Numbered from the stretch's first letter, positions 1-5,824 are shown. The stretch is 5,824 nucleotides of DNA from CAMBDR01 sp046597185 (GCA_046597185.1 JBKJLF010000204.1:1-5824); one strand, 5' to 3'. Notes: a model not told the origin generated them from the sequence alone. Made by a program: numbers and translations.

Positions 1-1
1 G

Positions 2-109
2 GCAACCCCGGCTCATGATAAGGCGATTGCTGCGCTACTGGAAGAATTGACCGAGCAAGCATTCATCCACCCGGAAACAGGGCAAAGATTGATTTACATG
101 CTTGCATGA
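2..109 (+). CDS. C-terminal end of a gene cut by the window edge, possibly a DDE transposase
   Basis: The frame is open from base 2 to the TGA at 107-109 and gives 35 residues, ending EELTEQAFIHPETGQRLIYMLA-stop when read in two parts (EELTEQAFIHPETG, QRLIYMLA). The shape 'LxxxLTExxxxxPxTxxRLxYxL' at the very C-terminus recalls the ending of a large proteobacterial DDE transposase family, the same family as the remnant at 2463-1302, where a 'TETxxPGTxLRLVYxL' type ending is usual. That comparison is from memory, not a search. If right, this fragment supplies the C-terminus missing from the other remnant, but on the opposite strand. No T-rich terminator follows; only a short inverted repeat at 123-140. 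That it is a real coding end is fairly likely; the family is uncertain. Confidence 0.45.
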   Translation, partial: ATPAHDKAIAALLEELTEQAFIHPETGQRLIYMLA

Positions 110-122
110 GTGCCAAGTCTAT

Positions 123-140
123 TTCCTGCGGGATCAGGAA
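123..140. repeat. Short perfect inverted repeat TTCCTG-N6-CAGGAA
   Basis: TTCCTG (123-128) and CAGGAA (135-140) are exact reverse complements separated by six bases. The repeat lies 14 bases after the stop of the + strand fragment and overlaps the stop of the - strand IS66-like remnant at 136-134. It could fold as a six-pair hairpin, but no run of T follows on either strand, so a rho-independent terminator is not supported. It may mark the junction between two element remnants. Confidence 0.3.
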
Positions 141-783
141 GTCTGATATTGTGTCACAAACACCCATAGCCACAATGGGGCACCCGCCTGCGCGCCCGTG
201 AGAGGCGCATGCGCAAGGCGAGAAATATAATCACACCCGCCAGTTGGGGGCCAATTAAGCGCCACATCGGTAATGATTAGTTTTTGCGTGCGTCCAAATC
301 CCTTCGCACCGATTTGCTTGCCTGCCTTTTTGCCACTTGGCTTGTTGCTGGATGAACTGGATTGACCATCGGTGGGCACGTTCGGTACCAGTGGCTGGGT
401 TGGCGGATCATTTCCGCTGCCAGTGTCCGGCGTTACTGGCGGCGCAGCCGCTGTGGGTTCCGTCGGCGCAGTTCGGGTGCCTGCCCATGGCGGCATGGTC
501 GATGGTGGCCAAGAACTGTTATTGGAGGTTTGATTGAGCTGGTTTTGGCATGTTTGGCTGTATGTAGCAGCCGTATGGCTACTTCTCGCGTTTGCTCCAA
601 ACCAAGTTGCCCAATCCACTCATCATTCATTTGGCGCAAATCAAAGTCAGCAAGCAATGGGATTTTTTTAGGCGCGGCAGCGCAATCGGCCTGTGGTGCC
701 AACGATTGTGGCATGATAGATGCCGCAGCTTCAGGTGCGGGTATCTTTGCTAGATCAGATTTTGCAGTGTCGTTTATCATCAA
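134..783 (-). pseudogene. IS66-like transposase, frameshifted and internally deleted
   Basis: Two overlapping - strand frames together give a transposase of the IS66 (DDE, TnpC-type) kind. The first frame runs from ATG 783 to about 544 and holds an acidic/hydrophobic leader followed by MNDEWIGQLGLEQTREVAIR. The second frame takes over at about 544 and continues QLNQTSNNSSWPPSTMPPW, matching the 'NSSxPPSS' linker that opens IS66 transposases. A Pro/Thr/Ser-rich spacer follows, then KPSGKKAGKQIGAKGFGRTQ, the 'KPGxQxGxxGxxR' region before the zinc-binding segment. The switch sits in an AAAA tract (546-543); one more A would restore one frame. After RTQKLIITD the zinc-binding part and most of the DDE domain are absent. 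Near 172 the reading jumps to GAPLWLWVFVT, resembling the 'LWLWVF' strand found well inside the IS66 catalytic domain, then stops at 136-134. At about 215 residues it is under half the usual length (roughly 450-550). No ribosome binding site precedes ATG 783. It is inactive. Confidence 0.65.
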
Positions 784-885
784 GACGGATGATGCACAAA
801 ATTGACCAAGATTGCAACTTATTTATTGCGAATGTCGTAACGCAATGATGAAAATTAGGTTGTTAGGGGTGAGGGGAGTGAACGG

Positions 886-1301
886 TTACGTTCGGCCTAC
901 TGGCACTATTTTTTGCCTCAATTCCTGCGCCCACAGTTTGAGTTCGTTTCCAACCGCAGGATTGTCTCTCCTCATCTGTTTTAAATCAATCGGACATAAA
1001 ATACCGTCGTCCCGTAACTTTTTAAGATGTGCCCGGTCGTCCATCCGAGATCATCTGCCGCTGCAAGCTCCCCATCAAAGGACTCTTTAGTACAATATAC
1101 TTTTTCAAACCAGAAAAACTGTGCCGCACCCTCCCATAGGCATTGGGCTGGCAGCCCAGAAACGATCGAATCAAGGGGATCAGCCGCAGCACAATTCGAT
1201 TGAACTCCCAGCCAGTTAAATAAATTGAACTCAATGCCATAGGTACGCCCTCGTCGAAATTTTAAACACCGATTATCCACAGCCTCACAAACGCATGGCA
1301 T
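886..1301 (-). pseudogene. Unidentified coding tail, frameshifted, fused to the transposase remnant
   Basis: I do not recognise this protein. Downstream of about 1338 the transposase frame stops resembling its family but stays open, with plausible protein sequence: GIEFNLFNWLGVQSN, then DPLDSIVSGLPAQCLWEGA, FFWFEKVYCTKESFDGE and LAAADDL at 1067-1047. That frame then degenerates and stops at 981. A different frame takes over at ATG 1044 with MDDRAHLKKLRDDGILCPID and DLKQMRRDNPAVGNELKLW, ending GRT-TAA at 888-886. This second frame has a stop at 1053-1051, so the change falls between about 1053 and 1036. The whole reads as the last 130-140 residues of one protein broken by a one-base deletion. 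An in-frame ATG at 1301 exists, but no ribosome binding site marks it as a real start. It could alternatively be a divergent transposase C-terminus, but I see no 'QENFF'-type motif carrying the third catalytic acid. Confidence 0.45.
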
Positions 1302-2463
1302 GCCGTAGATTGTGCCATTTTTAGTTGTACCTGTCACCGTCACCGGGATGGATGCCTTGCCTGCACAAAGTAACGTGTCCCGCATCGCCAGCTTCATGCA
1401 TGTGCTGCCCCCACCCGGTACGGGAACTTCATGCTCGATGAATTCGTTCTCTGGCCAGACATCCTTGACGTTTTTGCGATACGTCAGTGCGCCAATGCGG
1501 TGTTTCCACAATTCGCAGAGCAAGCTGTACGTTGCTCCCTCCCGGTCAAACACGACAACAAACCGGTGCAGCATGGGGTCCGCTTCCAGTTCGGCGGACG
1601 GAGGCTGGCAGGGAACGCTGTCCAGTAGATCGGGGATAATATCTTTGAGCAGACTATCGGCCAACCCTTCGGTAACGGCCTTCGAGACCACGAAGAAGGG
1701 TCGCCCAAGCGCATCGTTCACCCAGTAGTCTGTGGTGCCGCGCAGACACAGTTTTTCACGCGATACAAAGCGCCGGGGCAGGTTGGCCGTGTCGCCATTG
1801 TAGACACGGACATGCCCATCGACGTAAAGATAAACCGCTTCTTCAGGTTCCGCCTCAAGCCAGCTTTTGCTTATTTCTTTCATCCAGGCACCCGGGTTGC
1901 CCGTAGTGGCCATTGCCGTAATTTTTGCACGCAGGGTGCGCACCTCTGGTGCGCGATCCAAGCCCACAACTTTGCCAAACTCCCCGGGTGGTATGTGGCG
2001 CAACCCTTCTGGCCTGCGAATGCGCGCCAGCGCCATGAAGCCCAGTATCAACAAAATGTGCAGGCAGCTATAAAACCCTTTTTCAAGCTTGAGATGTTTG
2101 CCGATACCGATGAACAAGCCGTTGGCACATAACGCTGGCAGCCCCACCAGAAGGCCCGCCATCGGCACGTCACAGACAGTCTCAAATCGGGTCGTCCCGC
2201 TCCCGGCAAGCCCCACCGCAGCGGCCATTCTTTCATCCGCACGGGTACAGGCCGTGCCCATTGCAGCGGCAGCTTGCGCATCAATGCTGCTGCGTTCGGT
2301 CTTGGTGCTTCCCACGTTGTTTTGGGGGAGGTTCTCGCTTGCCTTCTGCAGGCAGCACAATCGTTTTCCGGCGCAACGCTTTGCGCAGTGTAGCGTCTTC
2401 AATCCCGGCCCCTCTGGCCGCTTGTGCCGCACTGGCACCGCCAGCAATCAAGCTAACTTTCAT
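1302..2463 (-). pseudogene. DDE-type transposase remnant, N-terminal and central parts only
   Basis: The start is ATG 2463-2461. The first frame gives a helix-turn-helix-like head, GGASAAQAARGAGIEDATLR then KALRRKTI, and runs into a stop at 2283-2281. A second frame takes over near 2320 with KTERSSIDAQAAAAMGTACT, a conserved block I recall from a family of long bacterial DDE transposases, then CDVPMAGLLVGLPALCANGL and GFMALARIRRPEGLRHIPPG. The catalytic core follows: AVYLYVDGHVRVYNG with the first Asp at 1820-1818, LCLRGTTDYWVNDALGRPFF, and FVVVFDREG with the second Asp at 1547-1545. Similarity ends after KLAMRDTLLCAGKASIPVT, about 1338. The segment that should carry the third catalytic Glu is missing, so the product would be dead even without the frameshift. 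The frame change sits in a CCCCC-AAAA tract (about 2318-2326) and fits one extra base. The upstream region shows no clear promoter or ribosome binding site. The family was recognised from memory; its IS-family name is not certain. Confidence 0.7.
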
Positions 2464-2501
2464 GATGCGGAGTCGCCCACAACACCGCCGAATTATGAAA
2501 T

Positions 2502-2528
2502 AATCACAAAATCGTGATTTGGTTCACG
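2502..2528. promoter_or_regulatory. Overlapping inverted repeats; candidate CRP-family operator
   Basis: Two perfect palindromes overlap here. AATCAC (2502-2507) pairs with GTGATT (2514-2519) across six bases. TCGTGA (2512-2517) pairs with TCACGA (2524-2529), also across six bases. The second contains GTGA-N6-TCAC, the core of CRP/FNR-superfamily sites (CRP consensus TGTGA-N6-TCACA). It lies between the divergent transposase remnant (start 2463) and the acetyltransferase gene (start 2603), about 75 bases before the latter. A TTTTTT run at 2532-2537 means it could instead act as a weak + strand terminator, although the six-pair stem is short and no + strand gene precedes it. It could also be part of an insertion-sequence end. 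Confidence 0.35.
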
Positions 2529-2602
2529 AGGTTTTTTATCGTCCAAAATCTGTGTTATTTCACGCTAAATTCATCTCCAAACTATTTTAACTAGGATTTT
2601 TC

Positions 2603-3142
2603 ATGCAACAGTCTACACAGTATACTTTTTTAAATGCCAGGCAAGCCAGCGAAGCAAGCTTTCAACAATTTTTTGCTTTGTTGGAAGCTCACTTTGATGT
2701 CAGTCAGGATCCTGATCAAATTCAAATCAACCCAGAAAATGTTGCCTGGATTAAAAATAGAATCCCGGAATGTTTGCAAGTGATCGAATACGAAAATAAA
2801 TTTGTCGGGGCCAGCCTGACTATTCCCTGTACAAAAAAATTAATGCATCAATTTATCGCCAATGACATCACCGAGGCAGAGTTGGCGCACAATTTGCAAA
2901 CTCAAAATTGCAATTATGCCGAGATAGAAGCAATTTATCTGTGCTTTGCCATTATTCTGCCAGAGCATCAAGGGTGTGGCCTGGCCTATAAAGGGCTAAC
3001 CAATTCGATTCATCAGATTTTGCCCGCCGGAAAAAAAGTAGATATATGTTATTGGCCATATTCCGCTGAAGGTCAGGCTCTTGCACTAAAAATTGCTCGC
3101 AACCTCGATTTTCCAGCCTATCCACGCCAGCCCGAGGCATAA
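2603..3142 (+). CDS. GNAT-family N-acetyltransferase-like protein
   Basis: This is a 179-residue protein of the usual single-domain GNAT size (about 150-180). It probably transfers an acyl group from acetyl-CoA or another acyl-CoA to an amine in the cytoplasm. The key stretch is residues 111-132: strand IYLCFAIILP, then EHQGCGLAYKGL. It supplies the Q-x-x-G-x-G/A pyrophosphate-binding loop (Q123, G124, G126, A128) at the start of the following helix. The first half (WIKNRIPECLQVIEYENKFV, then GASLTIP) fits the GNAT strands around the substrate site. No signal peptide or membrane segment is seen. The ATG at 2603 has TAGGA (2592-2596) six bases upstream. Its stop (TAA 3140-3142) is one base from the stop of the converging decarboxylase, with no obvious terminator between. 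The acceptor cannot be told. A role alongside the facing operon is possible but rests only on proximity. Confidence 0.75.
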   Translation: MQQSTQYTFLNARQASEASFQQFFALLEAHFDVSQDPDQIQINPENVAWIKNRIPECLQVIEYENKFVGASLTIPCTKKLMHQFIANDITEAELAHNLQTQNCNYAEIEAIYLCFAIILPEHQGCGLAYKGLTNSIHQILPAGKKVDICYWPYSAEGQALALKIARNLDFPAYPRQPEA

Positions 3143-3143
3143 T

Positions 3144-4433
3144 TTAGCTGTCATTTCGCCTGGAAACAGATTCCATCGCGCCGTGATATGCCAAATTTTC
3201 TGGCTGCCTTAACCATTCGATGCCGTCCTTGTCCCACCAAACAACACCAGGGCGATAGCGAATGAAGGAGGGAATGGCAAATGACATGCTGTATGCACCG
3301 ATGCCAAGAAATAATAAAAAATCGCCACGCTGCATTTTTGGTAATTCTGTGGGCTGGCGTAGCACGTCATCCTGATCACAAGAAGGGCCATAAAAACGAT
3401 AGGTGATGCTTTGTTGCTGGTCTTCGTTTTTAAAATGCCGGATTGGATGATTGTAAAACAGCACTGAAGGAAACATCGTAAACGCAGCATTCATAATCAA
3501 GCTGGGCAAGTCATCATTTGGTGCAGGGCGTACCCCCACTACCTCGGTCAACAAGCCTGCGTAGGGTTCAAACAAGGTTCGCCCTGGCTCAAAAAATAAT
3601 GCCGCACCACTTGCATCCAGATAGCTGCGTAATGGCGTAATGACAGCTTGCAGATACGCTGCCAAGGCGGGCAGTGGATGTTGCGCAATGTCGGTCTCTG
3701 CCAGCAGCGGGCTGATGCCAGCCAAGCCACCACCTACATCAAGCCAGGCTAGCGTAATGCCCAGTTTTTTGTGAATATCCCAACAAAATTGACTCATGCA
3801 CATTGCCAATTGCTTGAATGCGTCAAAATCTCTGATATCAGTGCCGATGTGGGCATGTACTCCAGCCATCGTAAGTACATCAGATTCATGCACATATTGG
3901 GCAATGAACATGGCATGATGTGGATGGCTGGTTTCATCAAGCGGAAAGCCAAAACGATTCCATTGCTTACCAATCTGACTCAAACCCAAACGTAATCCAA
4001 CAGGAATTTTCTTGCCGGGAAAATCACTGCGTACAAGTGCCTCAATACGCTGGATTTCTTCAAAATGATCGCAATGAATATACGCACCATCCTGTATTGC
4101 AGTGCGCAGTTCTTGCTCGGTTTTCATGGGGCCGTTAAAAATAATCTGCTGCGCCGGTACGCCCAAAAATTTGGCCATTTCATATTCAGGTCCGGACACC
4201 ACTTCTGCCCAAGCCCCTGCCTGATGCAGTTTGGCGAGCAAACCACGCAAAAAATTGGTTTTGTAAGAGATTGAAATAACTGCCTTGGGATACAAGCTTT
4301 TTGCCGCATCGGAAAACTCGGCAAATCGGGCTAAGATGCCATCGCCATCAATCACAAATAAAGGAGACGTATATTCTTGCAATAAACGCTGTGCGAATTG
4401 CGCATCCATCTCTGAAAACAGCGGCTTCATCAT
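3144..4433 (-). CDS. Fold-type III PLP-dependent decarboxylase (diaminopimelate/ornithine decarboxylase superfamily)
   Basis: This 429-residue cytoplasmic enzyme has the alanine-racemase-like barrel followed by the C-terminal beta domain. It is expected to decarboxylate an amino acid, free or carried on a protein or cofactor. Visible landmarks are SYKTN with the Schiff-base lysine K58; AEVVSGPEYEMAKFLGVP (76-93); IIFNGPMKT (97-105); GVHAHIGTD with H195 and G197; the phosphate-binding LDVGGGLAG (231-239); EPGR (282-285); YGPSCDQDD with C352, the cysteine that acts across the dimer in this family; and GAYSMSFA with Y381. All key positions are present and the length matches the family, so it should be active. 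Specificity for LysA-type, ornithine/diaminobutyrate-type or carrier-bound substrates such as the BtrK type cannot be assigned. A lone lysA is less likely, given its coupling to a reductase. ATG 4433-4431 overlaps the reductase stop (4432-4430); a second ATG follows at once (4430-4428). A G-rich stretch about ten bases upstream may be the ribosome binding site, so translation is probably coupled. Confidence 0.85.
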   Translation of the reverse strand: MMKPLFSEMDAQFAQRLLQEYTSPLFVIDGDGILARFAEFSDAAKSLYPKAVISISYKTNFLRGLLAKLHQAGAWAEVVSGPEYEMAKFLGVPAQQIIFNGPMKTEQELRTAIQDGAYIHCDHFEEIQRIEALVRSDFPGKKIPVGLRLGLSQIGKQWNRFGFPLDETSHPHHAMFIAQYVHESDVLTMAGVHAHIGTDIRDFDAFKQLAMCMSQFCWDIHKKLGITLAWLDVGGGLAGISPLLAETDIAQHPLPALAAYLQAVITPLRSYLDASGAALFFEPGRTLFEPYAGLLTEVVGVRPAPNDDLPSLIMNAAFTMFPSVLFYNHPIRHFKNEDQQQSITYRFYGPSCDQDDVLRQPTELPKMQRGDFLLFLGIGAYSMSFAIPSFIRYRPGVVWWDKDGIEWLRQPENLAYHGAMESVSRRNDS

Positions 4434-5629
4434 CCTGCACGCGCCCCGGCTTTATGATCAATACGAATATTGCGAAAATTCACTTGATCAAAATAAAAAC
4501 GCAATAACTTTTCATTGTCACACCAATCAGGTGCGCACTGTGCAGGAAATACCGCTGGGCCATTGGCAAGCGCTACGGCTTGCGCCATATCATCTTGCAG
4601 CAAAGAATCCAGACGGCGCGAGAATATTTCGCCTCTGGCAGTTTTGGAAAATTCATCCCAGTCAACAAGGTCGCAACCGAGTATTTTTGCTAGCAAGGCA
4701 TTATCATAAGGTTCGGTATTGCAAGGCCGAATAAAATCCAGCGGTTCCTGCAACATGACATTGACGGTTAATGCATCTGTCAGTATATCTACCGGGCAAT
4801 ATGTCATCCCTTCACCTCGCCAGATTTGCTTGATGTTCTGTGCAATTTCCATTAAGCGCCACCAACTATAATGCAAGCCCGGATCTACCCCAATCTTGCT
4901 ATGACCAAAAATATAGGGCGATTCACACAATGTCACAGACAGAAAACGATCATGCGCTACCCATTTTAATATCTCTTCATTGACCCATTTCATTTGTGCA
5001 TACCCGGAATACCACCAGGAATCGCCACGGCGAAAATTGTCAGGGCATTCAGAGTATAAGCGTGCACCAATACTGCCCATATAACTGAGGTGCTTTGTGC
5101 AGCCGTCCAGGCAAAATTGAATAATTTGCAATAACCCCATGACCCAATCATCGCGCATCGCCAAATATGGGCTGTCATAGTCAGTTGAGCTGGCGCAACT
5201 AAATACTAATTGCACCTTTTCCGTCAAAGCCTGATATCCGGCAAGCGCCAAGCCCCAATTTTTTTGCGTTGCCGAGGCATTCACAAAGGTGATTTTATCC
5301 CGGTCAAACGCTGGCACTTTATATTGATTGACGGCATCTTCAAAGCGCTCGTCACAAGTTTGTTGCTGTGACGCACGCACCATAACAATAATTTGCCTGA
5401 TATTTGGCTCCAGCGATAATCTGGCCGCTAAATGAACGCCAACAAAGCCATTTCCACCAATAATTAAAGCGACCTTTTTTTCGCTATTGGGTAAAAATGT
5501 CGCCTTTTTAACCATCGGATTCAAAGTCGGCCGCAGCAAATTTTTATCACCAGCATTTAATGCGGCAATATCAGAAAATTTTCCTGAGAAAAACAGTCCT
5601 GAACAGGCAGGTGATAAATTGGTTGGCAT
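4430..5629 (-). CDS. Stand-alone thioester reductase-like NAD(P)-binding protein (extended SDR, Male-sterile/NAD_binding_4 type)
   Basis: This 399-residue protein resembles the reductase domains that release acyl-thioesters as aldehydes from NRPS/PKS lines or carboxylic acid reductases, and fatty acyl-CoA reductases. After a leader of about 50 residues without known domain comes VALIIGGNGFVGVHLAARL, the Rossmann G-x-x-G-x-x-G loop (G58, G61, G64). IVMVRAS follows, with R85 placed to bind the NADPH phosphate. Then come SCASSTDYDSPY (S147, S148, T149), LSYMGSIGA (S186), and GYAQMKWVNEEIL with the catalytic Y210-x-x-x-K214 pair. SPYIFGHSKIG and CPVDILTDAL match the substrate-side part of extended SDRs. 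No adenylation or carrier domain is attached, so the acyl donor must come from elsewhere. ATG 5629 was chosen because AGGAG lies four bases upstream and a promoter about 50 bases upstream. The frame is open to 5779, but that extension runs into group II intron sequence. A sugar epimerase/dehydratase role is the main alternative. Confidence 0.75.
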   Translation of the reverse strand: MPTNLSPACSGLFFSGKFSDIAALNAGDKNLLRPTLNPMVKKATFLPNSEKKVALIIGGNGFVGVHLAARLSLEPNIRQIIVMVRASQQQTCDERFEDAVNQYKVPAFDRDKITFVNASATQKNWGLALAGYQALTEKVQLVFSCASSTDYDSPYLAMRDDWVMGLLQIIQFCLDGCTKHLSYMGSIGARLYSECPDNFRRGDSWWYSGYAQMKWVNEEILKWVAHDRFLSVTLCESPYIFGHSKIGVDPGLHYSWWRLMEIAQNIKQIWRGEGMTYCPVDILTDALTVNVMLQEPLDFIRPCNTEPYDNALLAKILGCDLVDWDEFSKTARGEIFSRRLDSLLQDDMAQAVALANGPAVFPAQCAPDWCDNEKLLRFYFDQVNFRNIRIDHKAGARAG

Positions 5630-5633
5630 ATTA

Positions 5634-5638
5634 CTCCT
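5634..5638 (-). promoter_or_regulatory. Ribosome binding site that fixes the reductase start
   Basis: AGGAG on the - strand is followed by TAAT and ATG (5629-5627). It is the only good Shine-Dalgarno sequence near the 5' end of the reductase frame. It selects the 399-residue form over the 449-residue open frame beginning at 5779. Confidence 0.75.
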
Positions 5639-5679
5639 GGGAATGAGTTTTGATATGGTGCAGTGCGGGAAAGGGGGGT

Positions 5680-5708
5680 ATATTACCTGATGCAGGAGAA
5701 TTTTGCAA
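5680..5708 (-). promoter_or_regulatory. Sigma70-type promoter of the reductase-decarboxylase operon
   Basis: On the - strand, TTGCAA (5708-5703, four of six matches to TTGACA) and TAATAT (5685-5680, four of six matches to TATAAT) are separated by exactly 17 bases. The predicted start would be near 5673, giving a leader of about 45 bases to the ATG at 5629. The leader starts with a C-rich run and contains no evident attenuator or riboswitch. Transcripts starting in the intron or its upstream gene could also read into the operon. Confidence 0.5.
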
Positions 5709-5740
5709 ATGTAAGCCTTGTCTAATGAGGTATGAGCCCA

Positions 5741-5814
5741 GTCGAGTAGGCCGCCGGAACTTCCCCGACAGCCTCTCACAGAACCGGACGTGAAACTCTC
5801 GCTTCATCCGGCTC
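5741..5814 (-). ncRNA. Group II intron domains V and VI
   Basis: Domain V is 5814-5781, exactly 34 nt. GAGCCGGAT at its 5' side pairs with GTCCGGTTC at its 3' side, keeping the AGC catalytic triad near the 5' end. The AC bulge is at 5791-5790. The upper stem GAAGC/GTTTC closes a GAGA (GNRA) loop. Domain VI follows at 5780-5741. GAG (5777-5775) pairs with CTC (5746-5744), and AGGC (5774-5771) pairs with GCCT (5751-5748). These leave A5747 bulged as the branch point, seven bases from the 3' end. The stem then extends through TGTCGG/CCGGCG. All hallmarks of a functional 3' core are present. Confidence 0.88.
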
Positions 5815-5824
5815 TTGTTATTCA
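5741..5824 (-). mobile_element. 3' end of a group II intron; the body lies beyond the window
   Basis: The last 84 bases, read on the - strand, end in domains V and VI of a bacterial group II intron, a self-splicing retroelement that normally encodes a reverse transcriptase/maturase in domain IV. The 3' splice boundary is placed after GAC (5743-5741), which fits the AY rule for intron ends. The 3' exon begins at 5740 with TGGGCTCATACC. The intron points the same way as the reductase operon, and its end is about 32 bases before the operon -35 box. The 5' end, the maturase gene and exon-binding sequences lie outside, so completeness and mobility cannot be judged. Confidence 0.85.

Noticed and set aside
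205..214. GCGCATGCGC palindrome
   Set aside because: It is a ten-base palindrome in a G+C-rich coding remnant, with no repeat partner or context giving it a role.
534..548. Programmed -1 frameshifting in the IS66-like gene
   Set aside because: The site reads GCC-AAA-ACC, not a proper X-XXY-YYZ slippery heptamer. IS66 transposases are not normally made this way, and the gene is also deleted, so mutation is simpler.
362..805. Long + strand open frame across the IS66-like remnant
   Set aside because: It is the antisense shadow of the Pro/Ala-rich transposase linker, rich in Cys, Trp and Arg, with no family resemblance.
825..846. ATTGCG-N10-CGCAAT inverted repeat as a terminator after the unknown tail
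   Set aside because: The stem is short, the loop long and no T run follows on the - strand.
2089..2517. + strand open frame opposite the transposase N-terminus
   Set aside because: The opposite strand holds recognisable transposase motifs; this frame has low-complexity, unprotein-like composition.
4285..4734. + strand open frame spanning the operon overlap
   Set aside because: It is antisense to two well-supported enzymes and matches no known protein.
5630..5779. Extended 50-residue N-terminus of the reductase frame
   Set aside because: It runs through intron domain VI and the promoter and has no ribosome binding site; AGGAG before ATG 5629 gives a better start.
1..5824. CRISPR array, tRNA or rRNA genes
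   Set aside because: No regularly spaced repeats, cloverleaf-like segments or rRNA signature stretches were seen on either strand.

Overview
The window looks like a proteobacterial chromosome segment of moderate G+C (estimated by eye, not computed). It has two parts. The left 2.5 kb is a graveyard of transposase remnants. The right 3.3 kb carries three intact genes next to the 3' end of a group II intron. Proteobacteria are suggested by the transposase families, by E. coli-like sigma70 and Shine-Dalgarno signals and by the type of group II intron. No gene fixes the genus.

Left part (1-2463). Positions 2-109 are the last codons of a + strand gene whose end resembles the C-terminus of a large DDE transposase. 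Everything else to 2463 reads on the - strand. 783-134 is an IS66-like transposase with a 1-nt frameshift in an A run and a large internal deletion. 2463-1302 is the N-terminal and central part of a different DDE-type transposase, also frameshifted at a homopolymer tract and lacking its C-terminus. 1301-886 is an unidentified coding tail, joined in frame to that transposase and itself frameshifted near 1040. None of these looks functional.

Right part (2464-5740). A + strand GNAT-type acetyltransferase gene (2603-3142) follows a spacer holding overlapping inverted repeats, one with the GTGA-N6-TCAC core of a CRP-family site. Converging on it with one base between the stop codons is a two-gene - strand operon. 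Its first gene is a stand-alone NAD(P)-dependent thioester/acyl reductase-like SDR protein (5629-4430). The second is a fold-type III PLP-dependent decarboxylase (4433-3144), whose ATG overlaps the reductase stop. A sigma70-like promoter (5708-5680) and an AGGAG ribosome binding site precede the operon. A reductase, an amino-acid decarboxylase and perhaps an acyltransferase together suggest a small amine/aldehyde or modified amino-acid biosynthetic unit. The substrate cannot be read from the sequence.

Right edge (5741-5824). On the - strand lie domains V and VI of a group II intron, with a 34-nt domain V, a GNRA-type loop, a two-base bulge and a bulged branch-point A seven bases from the 3' end. 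The intron body lies beyond the window, and its 3' exon begins about 30 bases upstream of the operon promoter.
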